Shown here: positions 8,965-18,030 of the stretch, piece after piece | Layout: every line of letters begins with the position of its first letter | Position numbering within the stretch: the first letter of the stretch is position 1 | Origin: Wenyingzhuangia gilva | GTDB lineage: Bacteria; Bacteroidota; Bacteroidia; Flavobacteriales; Flavobacteriaceae | Direction of reading: 5' to 3' | DNA length: 64,000 nt | Assembly (NCBI RefSeq): GCF_030519655.1 | Contig: NZ_JAUMIT010000001.1 | Span: forward strand, 992,001 to 1,056,000 | The notes under the pieces: generated by a model | Database searches by the model: none | Seen by the model: the letters and a program-made list of their open reading frames with translations, nothing else | Told to the model about the DNA's origin: nothing | Made by a program: the position numbers and the translations under genes

Positions 8965-9987
8965 ATGAAGCAAACAATTGTTGATAACTTGTTAAAAAGA
9001 TCAATTCTTTTTAGTTTTATTATAATTTCAATCATTTCCTGCTCTAAAGAAGAGGTAAAGTATCAAAAATTGCAAGGTAATGTGTTCGGCACTACTTTCC
9101 ACATTCAATACTTCGATACTATAAACAACAATTATAGTGCCGAAATCACATCATTGTTTGATGAAATGAATAATTCTTTATCAACCTATCATAATCATTC
9201 ATCAATTAGTCAGTTAAATGATGGATTATCAGTTCTTAAGGTAGATTCTAATTTTATAAATGTTTTTAAATTATCAAAAAAAGTATTTAAAGAGACAGAT
9301 GGATACTTTGATCCTACAGTGGGAAAAATGGTAAACGCATGGGGATTTGGGCCACATAAATCTAACAGAGACCCATCAAAACAAGAAATTGATAGTTTGA
9401 TGCAATACGTTGGTTTTGATAAAGTATCTTTAAAAAGAGATACTATTGTTAAACAAAGTTCAAATATCACATTTGATTTTAATGCTACAGCTAAAGGTTA
9501 TGGAGTGGATCTTGTTGGCGAGTTTTTAGAAAAAAAAGGGATAAAAAATTATTTGATTGAAATAGGTGGTGAGATTAGGGCTAGAGGAAAAAATGAACAT
9601 GGTAAATATTGGTCCATTGGTATAGAAGAACCTAATTTTGATGGAACCAGAAGCTTACAGAAAGTAACAACTTTAAAAAATGAAGCCATTGCGACTTCTG
9701 GTAACTATAGAAAGTTTAGAATAGATAGTATTACGGGGCAAAAAATTGCACATACTTTCAATCCCAAGACAGGTTCTCCTGCCCAAACAGATTTGTTGAG
9801 TGTTTCTGTAATAGCTCCTGTTTCTTGTGGTGAAGTAGATGCCTATGCAACGGCTTTTATGGCTATGGGATATGACAAAGCAAAATCGTTGGCAGCAAAA
9901 CACAAAAACATGAAAGTATACTTTATATATATAGAAAACGATCAATTAAAAACCTATGCGAGTGATCAATTAGAGTTTATTGAGTAA
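8965..9987 (+). CDS. apbE: FAD:protein FMN transferase (ApbE lipoprotein)
   Basis: A 340-residue ApbE-family enzyme that attaches FMN covalently to threonine or serine residues of target flavoproteins, such as the NqrB/NqrC and RnfG/RnfD subunits. The lipoprotein cysteine is C26. Diagnostic segments are DGYFDPTVGKMVNAWGF (112-128), NATAKGYGVDLV (173-184), IEIGGEIRARG (199 on), ATSGNYRKF (243 on) and DAYATAFMAMG (292 on). No target flavoprotein is encoded here; in this lineage the Na+-translocating NADH:quinone reductase would be the likely client. The convergent methyltransferase gene ends three bases away. Confidence 0.93.
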   Translation: MKQTIVDNLLKRSILFSFIIISIISCSKEEVKYQKLQGNVFGTTFHIQYFDTINNNYSAEITSLFDEMNNSLSTYHNHSSISQLNDGLSVLKVDSNFINVFKLSKKVFKETDGYFDPTVGKMVNAWGFGPHKSNRDPSKQEIDSLMQYVGFDKVSLKRDTIVKQSSNITFDFNATAKGYGVDLVGEFLEKKGIKNYLIEIGGEIRARGKNEHGKYWSIGIEEPNFDGTRSLQKVTTLKNEAIATSGNYRKFRIDSITGQKIAHTFNPKTGSPAQTDLLSVSVIAPVSCGEVDAYATAFMAMGYDKAKSLAAKHKNMKVYFIYIENDQLKTYASDQLEFIE

Positions 9988-9990
9988 AAT

Positions 9991-10758
9991 TTACACGCTC
10001 TTTACACATATGGGTAAAATTTCATTTTTCATTAAGGCATATTTTTCTATTTCTTTTTCTGAAAAATGATCTGTTACTTTAAATTGCTTTACATCAAAAC
10101 CAGTTTTAGTCAATCTATCAAAATAGTCTAGTCCGTAAATTCTAACATGGTCGTATTGTCCAAAGTGTTTTCTACGTTCTTCGGGCGATGTAATATTAAA
10201 ATCTTCGTAAGTATTGGTTTTGTTTACATCTTGTGGAATTTGAAAAATTCCCCATCCGCCAGGTTTTAACACACGGTATAATTCAGACATTGCTTTTGCA
10301 TCATCCATAATATGTTCTAATACATGATTGCAAAAAATAACATCATAGGTGTTATCCTCAAAAGGCAAATCACAAATATCTGCTTTTACATCTGCCAAAG
10401 GCGAAAATAAATCGGTAGTAGTGTAATCTAAATTTTGTTGTTTTTTAAAAAGTGGATAAAAACATTGCTCAGGTGCAACGTGTAATACTTTTTTGGGATT
10501 TTTAAAAAAATCAGAATGATGGTTTAAGTAAAGCCATAACAATCTATGTCTTTCCAAAGATAAAGTTCCTGGAGCTAATACATTTTCTCTTTGATTTTCA
10601 TAACCATAGGGAAGAAACTTACGGTAAGATTTACCATCAATGGGGTCGGTATATTGATTTCCTCTATAATAAGCAGCTAAGATAGGCTTGGCTATCAAAC
10701 TAATTTTGATAAGCCAAGGTCTTGGAATGGTATTTAATATGGTTTTAAAAAGCCCCAT
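9991..10758 (-). CDS. Class I SAM-dependent methyltransferase
   Basis: A 255-residue protein of the Methyltransf_11 type. The visible core is DVIFCNHVLEHIMD (motif II) followed by ELYRVLKPGGWGIFQIP (motif III region), typical of small-molecule or lipid methyltransferases; the motif I segment (VLHVAPEQCFYP) is divergent. The N-terminal part has YRKFLPYGYENQRENVLAPGTLSLERH, seen in a Bacteroidota group whose substrate I do not know. It lies three bases downstream of the methionine aminopeptidase gene on the same strand, so the two are probably co-transcribed. The substrate cannot be inferred. Confidence 0.8.
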   Translation of the reverse strand: MGLFKTILNTIPRPWLIKISLIAKPILAAYYRGNQYTDPIDGKSYRKFLPYGYENQRENVLAPGTLSLERHRLLWLYLNHHSDFFKNPKKVLHVAPEQCFYPLFKKQQNLDYTTTDLFSPLADVKADICDLPFEDNTYDVIFCNHVLEHIMDDAKAMSELYRVLKPGGWGIFQIPQDVNKTNTYEDFNITSPEERRKHFGQYDHVRIYGLDYFDRLTKTGFDVKQFKVTDHFSEKEIEKYALMKNEILPICVKSV

Positions 10759-10761
10759 TAA

Positions 10762-11580
10762 TTAAGCTCCATAAGGCTTTGCTCTAAATTTGTCTTCTAT
10801 ATCTGTTACAATACCTAAAGCATCATTTACATATTTAAATGTAGAAAGTATTTCTGGTTTTCCATTTACGATAGCGATATCATGCTCAAAATGTGCAGAG
10901 GGTTTTCCGTCTTTGGTTAAAATGGTCCAACCATCATTTAATTGAACAATATCTTTGGTTCCCATATTGGTCATAGGCTCAATAGCAACAACCATCCCAT
11001 CGACAAACTTTTTACCTCTACCACGTTTTCCGTAGTTTGGCATTTGTGGATCTTCATGCATTTCTCTACCTAATCCGTGACCAACCAATTCTCTTACCAC
11101 ACCGTAACCATGGTCTTCGGTAAATTTTTGAATAGCATAACCAACATCTCCAACTCTATTACCGGCTTTAAATTGCTCAATACCTACATACAGGCTTTGT
11201 TTGGTAATTTCTAATAGTTGTTTTACTTCTGGAGCTACTTCACCTACTTCAAAAGTATAAGCATGATCTCCATAAAATCCATTTTTATATGCCCCACAAT
11301 CAATAGAAATAATATCGCCTTCTACTAAAGGTTGTTTATTTGGAATTCCATGTACTACTTGTGCATTAGGACTCATACAAAGAGAATTAGGAAAATCATA
11401 CATTCCTAAAAACCCAGGTTCTGCACCATGATCTCTAATAAAAGTTTCAGCCATTTTATCTAACGCATGAGTCGTAACTCCTGGTTTTACTTCTTTGGCA
11501 AGCATTCCTAAAGTTTTAGAAACTATTAGCGCACTTTCACGCATTAATTCAATTTCTTCTAGGGTTTTAATGGTAATCAT
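10762..11580 (-). CDS. map: Methionine aminopeptidase, type I
   Basis: A 272-residue enzyme that removes the initiator methionine from nascent proteins. All five metal ligands of the pita-bread fold are present: D94 (IDCG), D105 (GDHAY), H168 (GHGLG), E201 (IEPM) and E232 (FEHDIA), and H79 of VVHGIP lies at the substrate site. The length fits the short bacterial type Ia without a zinc-finger extension. It is not next to ribosomal genes, as it is in many bacteria, but leads a two-gene unit with the methyltransferase. Confidence 0.96.
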   Translation of the reverse strand: MITIKTLEEIELMRESALIVSKTLGMLAKEVKPGVTTHALDKMAETFIRDHGAEPGFLGMYDFPNSLCMSPNAQVVHGIPNKQPLVEGDIISIDCGAYKNGFYGDHAYTFEVGEVAPEVKQLLEITKQSLYVGIEQFKAGNRVGDVGYAIQKFTEDHGYGVVRELVGHGLGREMHEDPQMPNYGKRGRGKKFVDGMVVAIEPMTNMGTKDIVQLNDGWTILTKDGKPSAHFEHDIAIVNGKPEILSTFKYVNDALGIVTDIEDKFRAKPYGA

Positions 11581-11611
11581 ATTCCTGTTTTATGGAGTGC
11601 AAAGATAATAT

Positions 11612-12022
11612 TTATTTAAAGAATCCTAGAAAGCCTTTCTTTTTGTTTGTGGTTATTTCTGGTTCATCATTAAAAATTATTTGATGAATTTTTCCCCAAC
11701 CTAAAAAGCCTCCTATATTTCGGTCATCTATAAAAAGATCGGCATGAAGCTTACGGATGGTGCTATCATCTACAGTTTCATTAGGATAATTTTTGTTAAC
11801 AGCATAAAATTCAATGCCATGTTGTTTACAAAAGGCAACAGCTTCTTCTAATTTTTTTCCTTCTCTTAAAGTCCAAAGAATAAGTCTATACCCGTTTTCT
11901 TGAAGTTTTTTTAAGGTTTCAAAAGCAAATAATTGAGGCGTACCAATTTTAGGATACTCATCTTTTACAATGGTTCCATCAAAATCTACAGCAATTATTT
12001 TTTGGTGATGTGGAATTGGCAC
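11612..12022 (-). CDS. Small HAD-family hydrolase
   Basis: A roughly 136-residue HAD-superfamily protein. The nucleophile motif is VDFDGTIV near the N-terminus and the acidic motif is FIDDRNIG near the C-terminus, as in small phosphatases of Bacteroidota. There is no ATG in frame: the start is either the GTG at 12022, chosen here, or the TTG at 12040. The GTG is preferred because the TTG would overlap a TAATATTG -7-like element on the minus strand. The open frame continues back to 12088 into the start of the divergent carbonic-anhydrase-like gene and is very unlikely to be coding there. The substrate is unknown. Confidence 0.75.
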   Translation of the reverse strand: MPIPHHQKIIAVDFDGTIVKDEYPKIGTPQLFAFETLKKLQENGYRLILWTLREGKKLEEAVAFCKQHGIEFYAVNKNYPNETVDDSTIRKLHADLFIDDRNIGGFLGWGKIHQIIFNDEPEITTNKKKGFLGFFK

Positions 12023-12033
12023 GACTAATCTTT

Positions 12034-12062
12034 TTTGCAATATTACAATTATATTATTTTTG
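12034..12062 (+). promoter_or_regulatory. Bacteroidota-type promoter of the carbonic-anhydrase-like gene
   Basis: TTTG at 12034-12037, a 17-base spacer and TATTTTTG at 12055-12062. The start codon at 12078 follows 15 bases later. Confidence 0.6.
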
Positions 12063-12077
12063 ATTAAAACTTTAAAG

Positions 12078-12590
12078 ATGATTATCAAAGAATTAAATGG
12101 AAATAAGCCTCAGTTTGGAAAAAATTGCTTTTTGGCTGAGAATTGTGTGGTGATAGGGGAGGTAACTATGGGAGATGATTGTAGTGTTTGGTACAATGCT
12201 GTGATTAGAGGAGATGTGCACCGAATTACTATGGGGAACAAAGTAAATATTCAAGATGGAGCAGTGGTACATGCTACCTATCAAAAATCGCCAACCACCA
12301 TTGGGAACTCAGTTTCTGTTGGACATAATGCGATTGTACACGGTTGTACCATTCACGACAATGTATTAATTGGAATGGGAGCTATTGTGATGGATAATTG
12401 TGTGTTAGAATCTAATTGTATTATAGCGGCAGGAGCAGTAGTTACCAAAGGAACTATTGTAAAATCGGGAAGTGTGTACGCAGGAACCCCTGCTAGAAAA
12501 ATAAAAGATTTGAGTGAAGAACTTTTGCAGGGAGAAGTCAACAGAATTGCCGATGCTTATGTAAAATATTCTGGTTGGTATAAAAATTAA
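12078..12590 (+). CDS. Gamma-carbonic-anhydrase-like hexapeptide-repeat protein
   Basis: A 170-residue left-handed beta-helix protein of the CaiE/YrdA group. Repeated hexapeptide units run through residues about 15-140. The three zinc-ligand histidines of gamma-carbonic anhydrases are at H65 (VVHATY), H83 (VGHNA) and H88 (IVHGC). Catalytic activity in this subgroup varies, so it is called carbonic-anhydrase-like. The ATG at 12078 is chosen over an upstream TTG at 12060 because the promoter -7 element overlaps that TTG. Its stop codon overlaps that of the convergent murI gene. Confidence 0.88.
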   Translation: MIIKELNGNKPQFGKNCFLAENCVVIGEVTMGDDCSVWYNAVIRGDVHRITMGNKVNIQDGAVVHATYQKSPTTIGNSVSVGHNAIVHGCTIHDNVLIGMGAIVMDNCVLESNCIIAAGAVVTKGTIVKSGSVYAGTPARKIKDLSEELLQGEVNRIADAYVKYSGWYKN

Positions 12591-13372
12591 AAATTTACTT
12601 GCTCAACAGTAATATTGCTGACTTCTTTTACTAAGTGATGTAATGTGTTGGTGTTACTGTTGCTCATTAAATAATGCTCTCCAGGAGTGCTGTTGTTGTT
12701 TAGCAATAGTTGTTCGGAGAGTATTTTTTCTGTTTGCTTGGCCACAGCAAAACCAGAATCTATAATGGTTACATCATCTCCTATGATTTCTTTGATTTTA
12801 GGGATTAAATATGGGTAATGAGAACATCCCAATACCAAATAATCAATATGATGAGCTATCATAGGTTTTAAATACTTTTGTAAAAGCAATTCCATTTCTA
12901 AAGAATCAATCAAATTGTTTTCTATCAAAGGTACCAATCCTGTTCCTTCTTGTTCTATAACTAAAATATTAGAGGCAAATTCTTTAGTAGTTTTATGAAA
13001 CAAATCACTGCTTAAAGTTCCTTTAGTGGCTAAAATACCAATAGCTTTTGTTAATGTTGCCAGTGCAGCAGGCTTAATGGCTGGCTCAATTCCAATAAAA
13101 GGGATGTCAAAAGTTTTTCTTAAAATGTCAATGGCATTGGTGGTAGCAGTATTGCAAGCAACCACAATTATTTTAGCTCCTTTGTTAATTAAGATTTCTG
13201 AGTTTTTAAGACAGATATCTATAATTTCCTGTTTTGATTTGTTTCCATACGGAGCATTTTTACTATCGGCTAAATAGAGCGTATTTTCATAAGGTAATCT
13301 ATGAATGATTTCTTTCCAAATGGAGGTTCCGCCTACTCCAGAATCAAAAACGCCAATAGGATTTTCTTTCAT
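12587..13372 (-). CDS. murI: Glutamate racemase
   Basis: A 261-residue racemase that makes D-glutamate for peptidoglycan. The two catalytic cysteines are C73 (VACNTATT) and C183 (LGCSHYP), with D10-S11 of the N-terminal GVFDSGVGG loop and H185. The length is normal. It is downstream of the ompH genes on the same strand but separated from them by a terminator at 13418-13450, so it probably has its own promoter or depends on read-through. Confidence 0.96.
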   Translation of the reverse strand: MKENPIGVFDSGVGGTSIWKEIIHRLPYENTLYLADSKNAPYGNKSKQEIIDICLKNSEILINKGAKIIVVACNTATTNAIDILRKTFDIPFIGIEPAIKPAALATLTKAIGILATKGTLSSDLFHKTTKEFASNILVIEQEGTGLVPLIENNLIDSLEMELLLQKYLKPMIAHHIDYLVLGCSHYPYLIPKIKEIIGDDVTIIDSGFAVAKQTEKILSEQLLLNNNSTPGEHYLMSNSNTNTLHHLVKEVSNITVEQVNF

Positions 13373-13417
13373 GTTTTTATTTGTATGTTACAAATCTCGA
13401 CAAAACAATATCAAAAT

Positions 13418-13450
13418 AAAAGCGCTATTATATAATATAATAGCGCTTTT
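13418..13450 (-). terminator. Hairpin terminator between ompH and murI
   Basis: Two perfect 15-base arms (13418-13432 and 13436-13450) around a three-base loop, with GCGC near the base and TTTT on both ends. On the minus strand it lies 27 bases past the ompH stop. The T-run is short, so read-through into murI is possible. Confidence 0.7.
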
Positions 13451-13477
13451 ATGAATTTTTTTTGAAAAAGTATTTGA

Positions 13478-13978
13478 TTACTTAATCCCTAATTTGGCCT
13501 TAATTGCTCCTGAAATGTCTTCTCCTTCAGCATAAATTAATGTTCTAGCATCTAAGATATATTGAATACCTTTTTCTTTAGCGTAAGCTTTGATTGCATC
13601 TTGAGCTTTTTTAACAATAGGCTCAAGCATTTCATTTTGCTTGTTTTGTAATTCTTGAGAAGCAGCTTGTTGTAATTGTTGAATTTTAGCTTGCTCTTGT
13701 TGAACTTCCATAGCTCTTTGTTGATTTTCTTCTGGAGTTTTTGATTTTTCTTCAGCAGTATACTTATCAAACTTTGCTTTTAAAGCAGTTGATGCAGATT
13801 TGATTTCAGATTCGTAGGTTTTTCCTAATTTCTCCATGTCTGCTTGCATTGCTTTCGCCTCTGGCATAGAAGCTACAACTTCGTCTAAATTGATGTGAGC
13901 AATTTTTTGTGCGTTAGCAAATTGAGTGAATCCTAAAGCTATAATTGCAATTAAAAATGTAGTTTTTACTTGTTTCAT
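13478..13978 (-). CDS. OmpH/Skp-family periplasmic chaperone
   Basis: A 166-residue Skp-like protein. A signal peptide ends near ANAQK (residues 1-24). The mature protein starts with the strand IAHINLDEVVASMPEAKAM, then a long charged helical part (about 45-125), then returns with IQYILDARTLIYAEG, as in OmpH proteins whose helical arms hold unfolded outer-membrane proteins. It is the last gene of the bamA cluster and follows a second ompH gene after 12 bases. This co-location with bamA is the usual one and supports a role in delivering barrels to BamA. Confidence 0.93.
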   Translation of the reverse strand: MKQVKTTFLIAIIALGFTQFANAQKIAHINLDEVVASMPEAKAMQADMEKLGKTYESEIKSASTALKAKFDKYTAEEKSKTPEENQQRAMEVQQEQAKIQQLQQAASQELQNKQNEMLEPIVKKAQDAIKAYAKEKGIQYILDARTLIYAEGEDISGAIKAKLGIK

Positions 13979-13990
13979 TTGGTTATTTGT

Positions 13991-14677
13991 TTAATCGTTT
14001 CGTTTTTTTCGTTCTTCTTCTCTTTTGAGTCTGTCTTCTTCTCGTTTCTTTCTTTGTTCTTCTATTCTCTTTTCTCTTGCTTCACGAGCAATTTCTCTTT
14101 TAATAGCAGCCTCTTCTTCTTCAATTTCTTTTTTAGATTTTTGTATGTATTTTAATACAAGCTCGCTAATATCGTAATTATTATTGGTATATAACATCAC
14201 TATTGATGAAGATTTCTCAAAAATCATGTCATATTTTCGAAGTTGAGCAATTGTTTGTACTGCGTTATAAACCAAATCTTGATAAGGTGTTACCAATTGT
14301 TTTCTCAGTTCAAATAATTTTCCTTCGGTACCAAAATAAGTGTTTTCTACTTTAGTAATTTCATCTTCATACGTTTTTATTTCAAGTTCTCTTTCTTTAA
14401 TTAAATCTTCGGTTAACAAAGGTTTTTCGTTTAAAAACTCTTCTTTCATGGTGTTTAACTTTAGATACATTTTATCTAAGTTTTTTTTCCATGTAGTAGT
14501 TTCAGTATCTAATTTGTTTTGAGCTTCTGCATAAGAAGGTATTTTACTTAATACGTATTCTATGTCTACAAAACCAATTCTTTGTAATTGTTGTTGTGCA
14601 TTGGCACTAAACCCAAAGAAAAGTGAAAATAAAAATATTTTTTGAATGAACTTATATATGTTGTTAGAAATAATCAT
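13991..14677 (-). CDS. OmpH/Skp-family protein with a long charged C-terminal tail
   Basis: A 228-residue OmpH-family protein. The ATG at 14677 gives a clean signal peptide (IFLFSLFFGFSANA); the open frame runs to 14773 but would overlap bamA by 89 bases. The mature N-terminus, IGFVDIEYVLSKIPSYAEA, is typical of the family, followed by a helical region and YDMIFEKSSSIVMLY near 155-170. The last 45 residues or so are almost only E, K and R (runs such as REAREKRIEEQRKKREEDR) and should form a highly charged single helix, absent from the neighbouring ompH. It is seven bases from the bamA stop. Confidence 0.88.
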   Translation of the reverse strand: MIISNNIYKFIQKIFLFSLFFGFSANAQQQLQRIGFVDIEYVLSKIPSYAEAQNKLDTETTTWKKNLDKMYLKLNTMKEEFLNEKPLLTEDLIKERELEIKTYEDEITKVENTYFGTEGKLFELRKQLVTPYQDLVYNAVQTIAQLRKYDMIFEKSSSIVMLYTNNNYDISELVLKYIQKSKKEIEEEEAAIKREIAREAREKRIEEQRKKREEDRLKREEERKKRND

Positions 14678-14684
14678 GCCATTT

Positions 14685-17285
14685 TTAAAATTGTTGTCCG
14701 ATGATGAAATGAGTTTGCCAACCAGACTTACCAACTTCACCAGGAACGTTATCAAATCCGTGTCCAAAGTCAATACCTAGTAATCCAAAGGCTGGCATAA
14801 ATATACGAATTCCTAATCCAGCAGATTTCTTTACGTCAAAAGGGTTAAATTTACTAAAACTGCTATATGCATTTCCTGCTTCCACAAATCCTAGAGCATA
14901 AATAGATGCTGATGGATTTAAGGTAATTGGGTAGCGAATTTCCATAGAGAATTTATCATATACTGTAGCTCCAACAAACTCAGAAGTTTGTGCTGTCTGT
15001 CCTCCGAAGTTAGATAAAGTACTGTTTGGATATCCTCTTAATCCAATGACTTCTCTACCATCAAAACTGTTGGTGTTTAATCCATCACCTCCCACAAAAT
15101 ATCTTTCAAAAGGCACTTCTCCTAATTTATCATTGTAGTTTCCTAAATATCCAAATTGAGCATTGGTCATTAACACAAATTTACCAACCAAAGCAGTATA
15201 CCATTTAGCTTTTAAATTGATTTTATAATATTCTAACCATTTAAATCTTTCGTTATTGGTGTTGTAATCTTTACTTGTAAATAAAGAAAATGGAGGGGTA
15301 AACTTACCTTCAATAGAAAAAGTAGATCCGTATGAAGGGAAAATTAAACTTGGTCCTGCAGAGTTACGTTGTAAAGTTACGTTGTACGATAAGTTGTTAG
15401 AAACTCCAGTACCATTATCAAAACTTAAAGCACTACCAAAGTTAAATTGATTCACCGTATATCTTCTGTAACTAATAGTGTTAGAAATAGAAAAATAATC
15501 ATCTGGCCATTTTAAACGTTCTCCAATTCCGATAGAAGCTCCAAAAATATTTAATTCTTGACTTTTATCAACCTCATAATAAGAACCTCCAAATCCATAT
15601 TGTTTGGTGTTATAAACAGAAAAACTTAGAGATCTTGGTTTTTTACCTCCCAACCATGGTTCTGTAAATGATAAACTATTGGTGGTTGAGAATCTACTTG
15701 CCTGCAATCTTAAAGATAATTGTTGTCCATCCCCTAATGGTAAAGGCTTGTATTCTTCTTTTTTGAATATGTTACGTAATGAGAAGTTGTTGAATGATAA
15801 TCCTAAGGTACCAATAAAAGATCCACTACCATAACCTCCTTGTAGTTCTATTTGACTTGATCCTTTTTCCGTAAGGCTATATTCTATTCCAACCGTTTTA
15901 TCTGCATAATTAGGTTGTAAGTCTGGACTAATAGCTTCGGCATCAAAAAATCCCATCTGTCCTAGTTCTCTAATAGAACGAATAATATTGTCTTTGCTGT
16001 ATAAATCTCCTGGTCTGGTACGTAACTCTCTGTAAATTACATGATCATTTGTTTTGTCATTTCCAACAACAGAAACATGACTAATAGTTGCTTGATCATC
16101 TTCATGAATTCTAATTTCTACAGTAATAGAATCGTTTTCAACTTTGGTTTCAACAAGGTTGATTTGAGAAAACAAATATCCGTTATTTTGATACATAGTA
16201 GTGATGTCGTCAGAATCTGGAGTCCCATCTCCTTTAACACGTTCTTCCAGTGTTTTAGAATCATAAACATCTCCTTTTTCAATTCTTAAGATTCTTTGAA
16301 GGTCTTCACTTTTATAAGTTTTGTTTCCAAGGAATTTAATTTCTTTATAAAAATACTTATTTCCTTCTTCAATGTTTATGTGTAAATCGATTGTCTTTTT
16401 TCCTTCATTCCAAGTAATGCTGTCAGCAACAATTCTTGCATCACGGAATCCTTTACGACGGTATTTTTCAATTAATTTTTTCTTGTCTTCTTCGTAGTTA
16501 TCTTCTACATATTTTGAGCGTTTCCAAAATCTACCCCAAAACTTTCTTTTAGTATCTTTAAGAGCTTTTCTAACGTCTTTGTCACTAAATTGTTTATTTC
16601 CAGTAATATCAATATGTTTAATTTTCACCAATTTACCTTTGTCAATAAACACAGTTGCATTTTTTTGATTGGCATTGTTTGGATTGTCTACAGTAGAAAT
16701 ATTTACTTTGGCTTTTAAGTATCCTTTGTCAATATAAAATTGTCTAATATAGTTTTCGGTAGAAGTAATTAAATTCTCGGTTAACATTTTACCTGTAATA
16801 AGACCGGTGTCTTTTTTAAAGGTTTTTTCTTTTGATTTGCTAACTCCAATAAATTTAATTTCGTTTAATTGAGGAAGTTCTTTAATGGCAATTTCTAAGT
16901 AAACAGTATTTCCTTCTATTTTGGTAATAAATACTTCTACGTCACTAAATCTATCAGATTTGTGTAGTTTTTTAATGGCACTAGTTAATTTATCACCAGG
17001 TATTTTTATTTCTTGCCCTGTTTTAAGTCCAGAATAAGAAATAACAGATGCTTCAGAAAAAGCATTTGTTCCAGTAACACTAATTCCTCCCAAGAGATAA
17101 TTTTTTGGCGTACTAAAGTCTGGCTGATTTTGGTTAGAAAAAGCATTGTCTGTATTTACACTAACTTCGCTAGAAGTGTTATTTTCTTTAGTTGATATAT
17201 CTTGTTTGTTTTCTTCTTGAGCACTGACAAGATTTGTAACGAAAATGATTAATGTAAATAAGTAATTTTTAAATAGTTTGTTCAT
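14685..17285 (-). CDS. bamA: Outer-membrane protein assembly factor BamA
   Basis: An 866-residue Omp85-family protein, the core of the machine that inserts beta-barrels in the outer membrane. A signal peptide (about 1-22) is followed by five POTRA-like repeats (about 65-470) and a 16-strand barrel. The loop 6 motif is present as LRGYPNS, preceded by GGDGLNTNSFDGR, and the protein ends with the aromatic-terminal strand FIIGQQF. A Q/N-rich stretch of about 40 residues sits between the signal and POTRA1. The start overlaps the 3' end of uppS by 17 bases, suggesting coupled translation. Confidence 0.96.
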   Translation of the reverse strand: MNKLFKNYLFTLIIFVTNLVSAQEENKQDISTKENNTSSEVSVNTDNAFSNQNQPDFSTPKNYLLGGISVTGTNAFSEASVISYSGLKTGQEIKIPGDKLTSAIKKLHKSDRFSDVEVFITKIEGNTVYLEIAIKELPQLNEIKFIGVSKSKEKTFKKDTGLITGKMLTENLITSTENYIRQFYIDKGYLKAKVNISTVDNPNNANQKNATVFIDKGKLVKIKHIDITGNKQFSDKDVRKALKDTKRKFWGRFWKRSKYVEDNYEEDKKKLIEKYRRKGFRDARIVADSITWNEGKKTIDLHINIEEGNKYFYKEIKFLGNKTYKSEDLQRILRIEKGDVYDSKTLEERVKGDGTPDSDDITTMYQNNGYLFSQINLVETKVENDSITVEIRIHEDDQATISHVSVVGNDKTNDHVIYRELRTRPGDLYSKDNIIRSIRELGQMGFFDAEAISPDLQPNYADKTVGIEYSLTEKGSSQIELQGGYGSGSFIGTLGLSFNNFSLRNIFKKEEYKPLPLGDGQQLSLRLQASRFSTTNSLSFTEPWLGGKKPRSLSFSVYNTKQYGFGGSYYEVDKSQELNIFGASIGIGERLKWPDDYFSISNTISYRRYTVNQFNFGSALSFDNGTGVSNNLSYNVTLQRNSAGPSLIFPSYGSTFSIEGKFTPPFSLFTSKDYNTNNERFKWLEYYKINLKAKWYTALVGKFVLMTNAQFGYLGNYNDKLGEVPFERYFVGGDGLNTNSFDGREVIGLRGYPNSTLSNFGGQTAQTSEFVGATVYDKFSMEIRYPITLNPSASIYALGFVEAGNAYSSFSKFNPFDVKKSAGLGIRIFMPAFGLLGIDFGHGFDNVPGEVGKSGWQTHFIIGQQF

Positions 17286-18030
17286 GTTCTCCTTCTAATT
17301 GTTCACTGGTTTTTCCAAACCTTCTTTCTCTGTTTTGATATACTTCTACTGCTTTGAACAAATCCTCTCTTCTAAAATCAGGCCAAAGTGTTTCAGTAAA
17401 ATATAATTCGGCATAAGCTAACTGCCATAATAGGTAGTTACTTAGCCTTTGTTCTCCACTGGTTCGTATCATTAAATCAACGTCTGGAAGGTTGTGAGTA
17501 TATAAGTTTTGTTGAATAACGGCCTCGTTTATATCTTCGGTATTTAAATTGCCGTTTTTAACCTCTTCAGCAATTTTTTTTACAGAAGCGGTAATTTCTT
17601 CTCTACTACCATAACTTAAACAAAAAGTTAAGGTTATTTTTGTGTTGTTTGCTGTAGACTCTATAACGTTATTAAGAGTTGCTTTGGCTTTTTTTGGAAG
17701 ATCTAATAGTCTTCCAATGGCTTTTACCTTAACTTGCTTTCTTTGAAATTCTGGAAGTTCTTTTTTTAATGCACTAACAAGCAAATTCATCAAAGCATCA
17801 ACCTCAAGCTTTGGTCTTTTCCAGTTCTCGGTTGAAAAAGCATATAAAGTAATAGCTTCTGTACCTAAATCATCGGCAGCTTCTACAGATTCTCTTACAG
17901 CTGTTAGGGCGTTTCTGTGACCAAAAATTCTGGCCATTCCTTTTTTCTTTGCCCAACGACCATTACCATCCATAATAATTGCAATGTGCTTAGGTACTTT
18001 ATTTTTTTTTAGTTCTTCTAGTAAACTCAT
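17269..18030 (-). CDS. uppS: Isoprenyl (undecaprenyl) diphosphate synthase
   Basis: A 253-residue cis-prenyltransferase that makes the lipid carrier for peptidoglycan and surface polysaccharides. The diphosphate-binding motif IMDGNGRWAKKKG is at 19-31 (D21 is the magnesium ligand), and the C-terminal RTSGEQRLSNYLLWQ and ELYFTETLWPDF motifs are intact. The C-terminal codons overlap bamA, and its start overlaps the stop of the porG-like gene by one base, so porG, uppS and bamA form a tightly packed transcript. Confidence 0.96.
   Translation of the reverse strand: MSLLEELKKNKVPKHIAIIMDGNGRWAKKKGMARIFGHRNALTAVRESVEAADDLGTEAITLYAFSTENWKRPKLEVDALMNLLVSALKKELPEFQRKQVKVKAIGRLLDLPKKAKATLNNVIESTANNTKITLTFCLSYGSREEITASVKKIAEEVKNGNLNTEDINEAVIQQNLYTHNLPDVDLMIRTSGEQRLSNYLLWQLAYAELYFTETLWPDFRREDLFKAVEVYQNRERRFGKTSEQLEGEHEQTI

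Noticed and set aside
13970-14155. Open frame of 61 residues on the plus strand opposite the second ompH gene, rich in F and S
   Set aside because: It is an artefact of the K/E/R-rich tail read backwards; phenylalanine and serine runs are what reversed charged-helix codons give.
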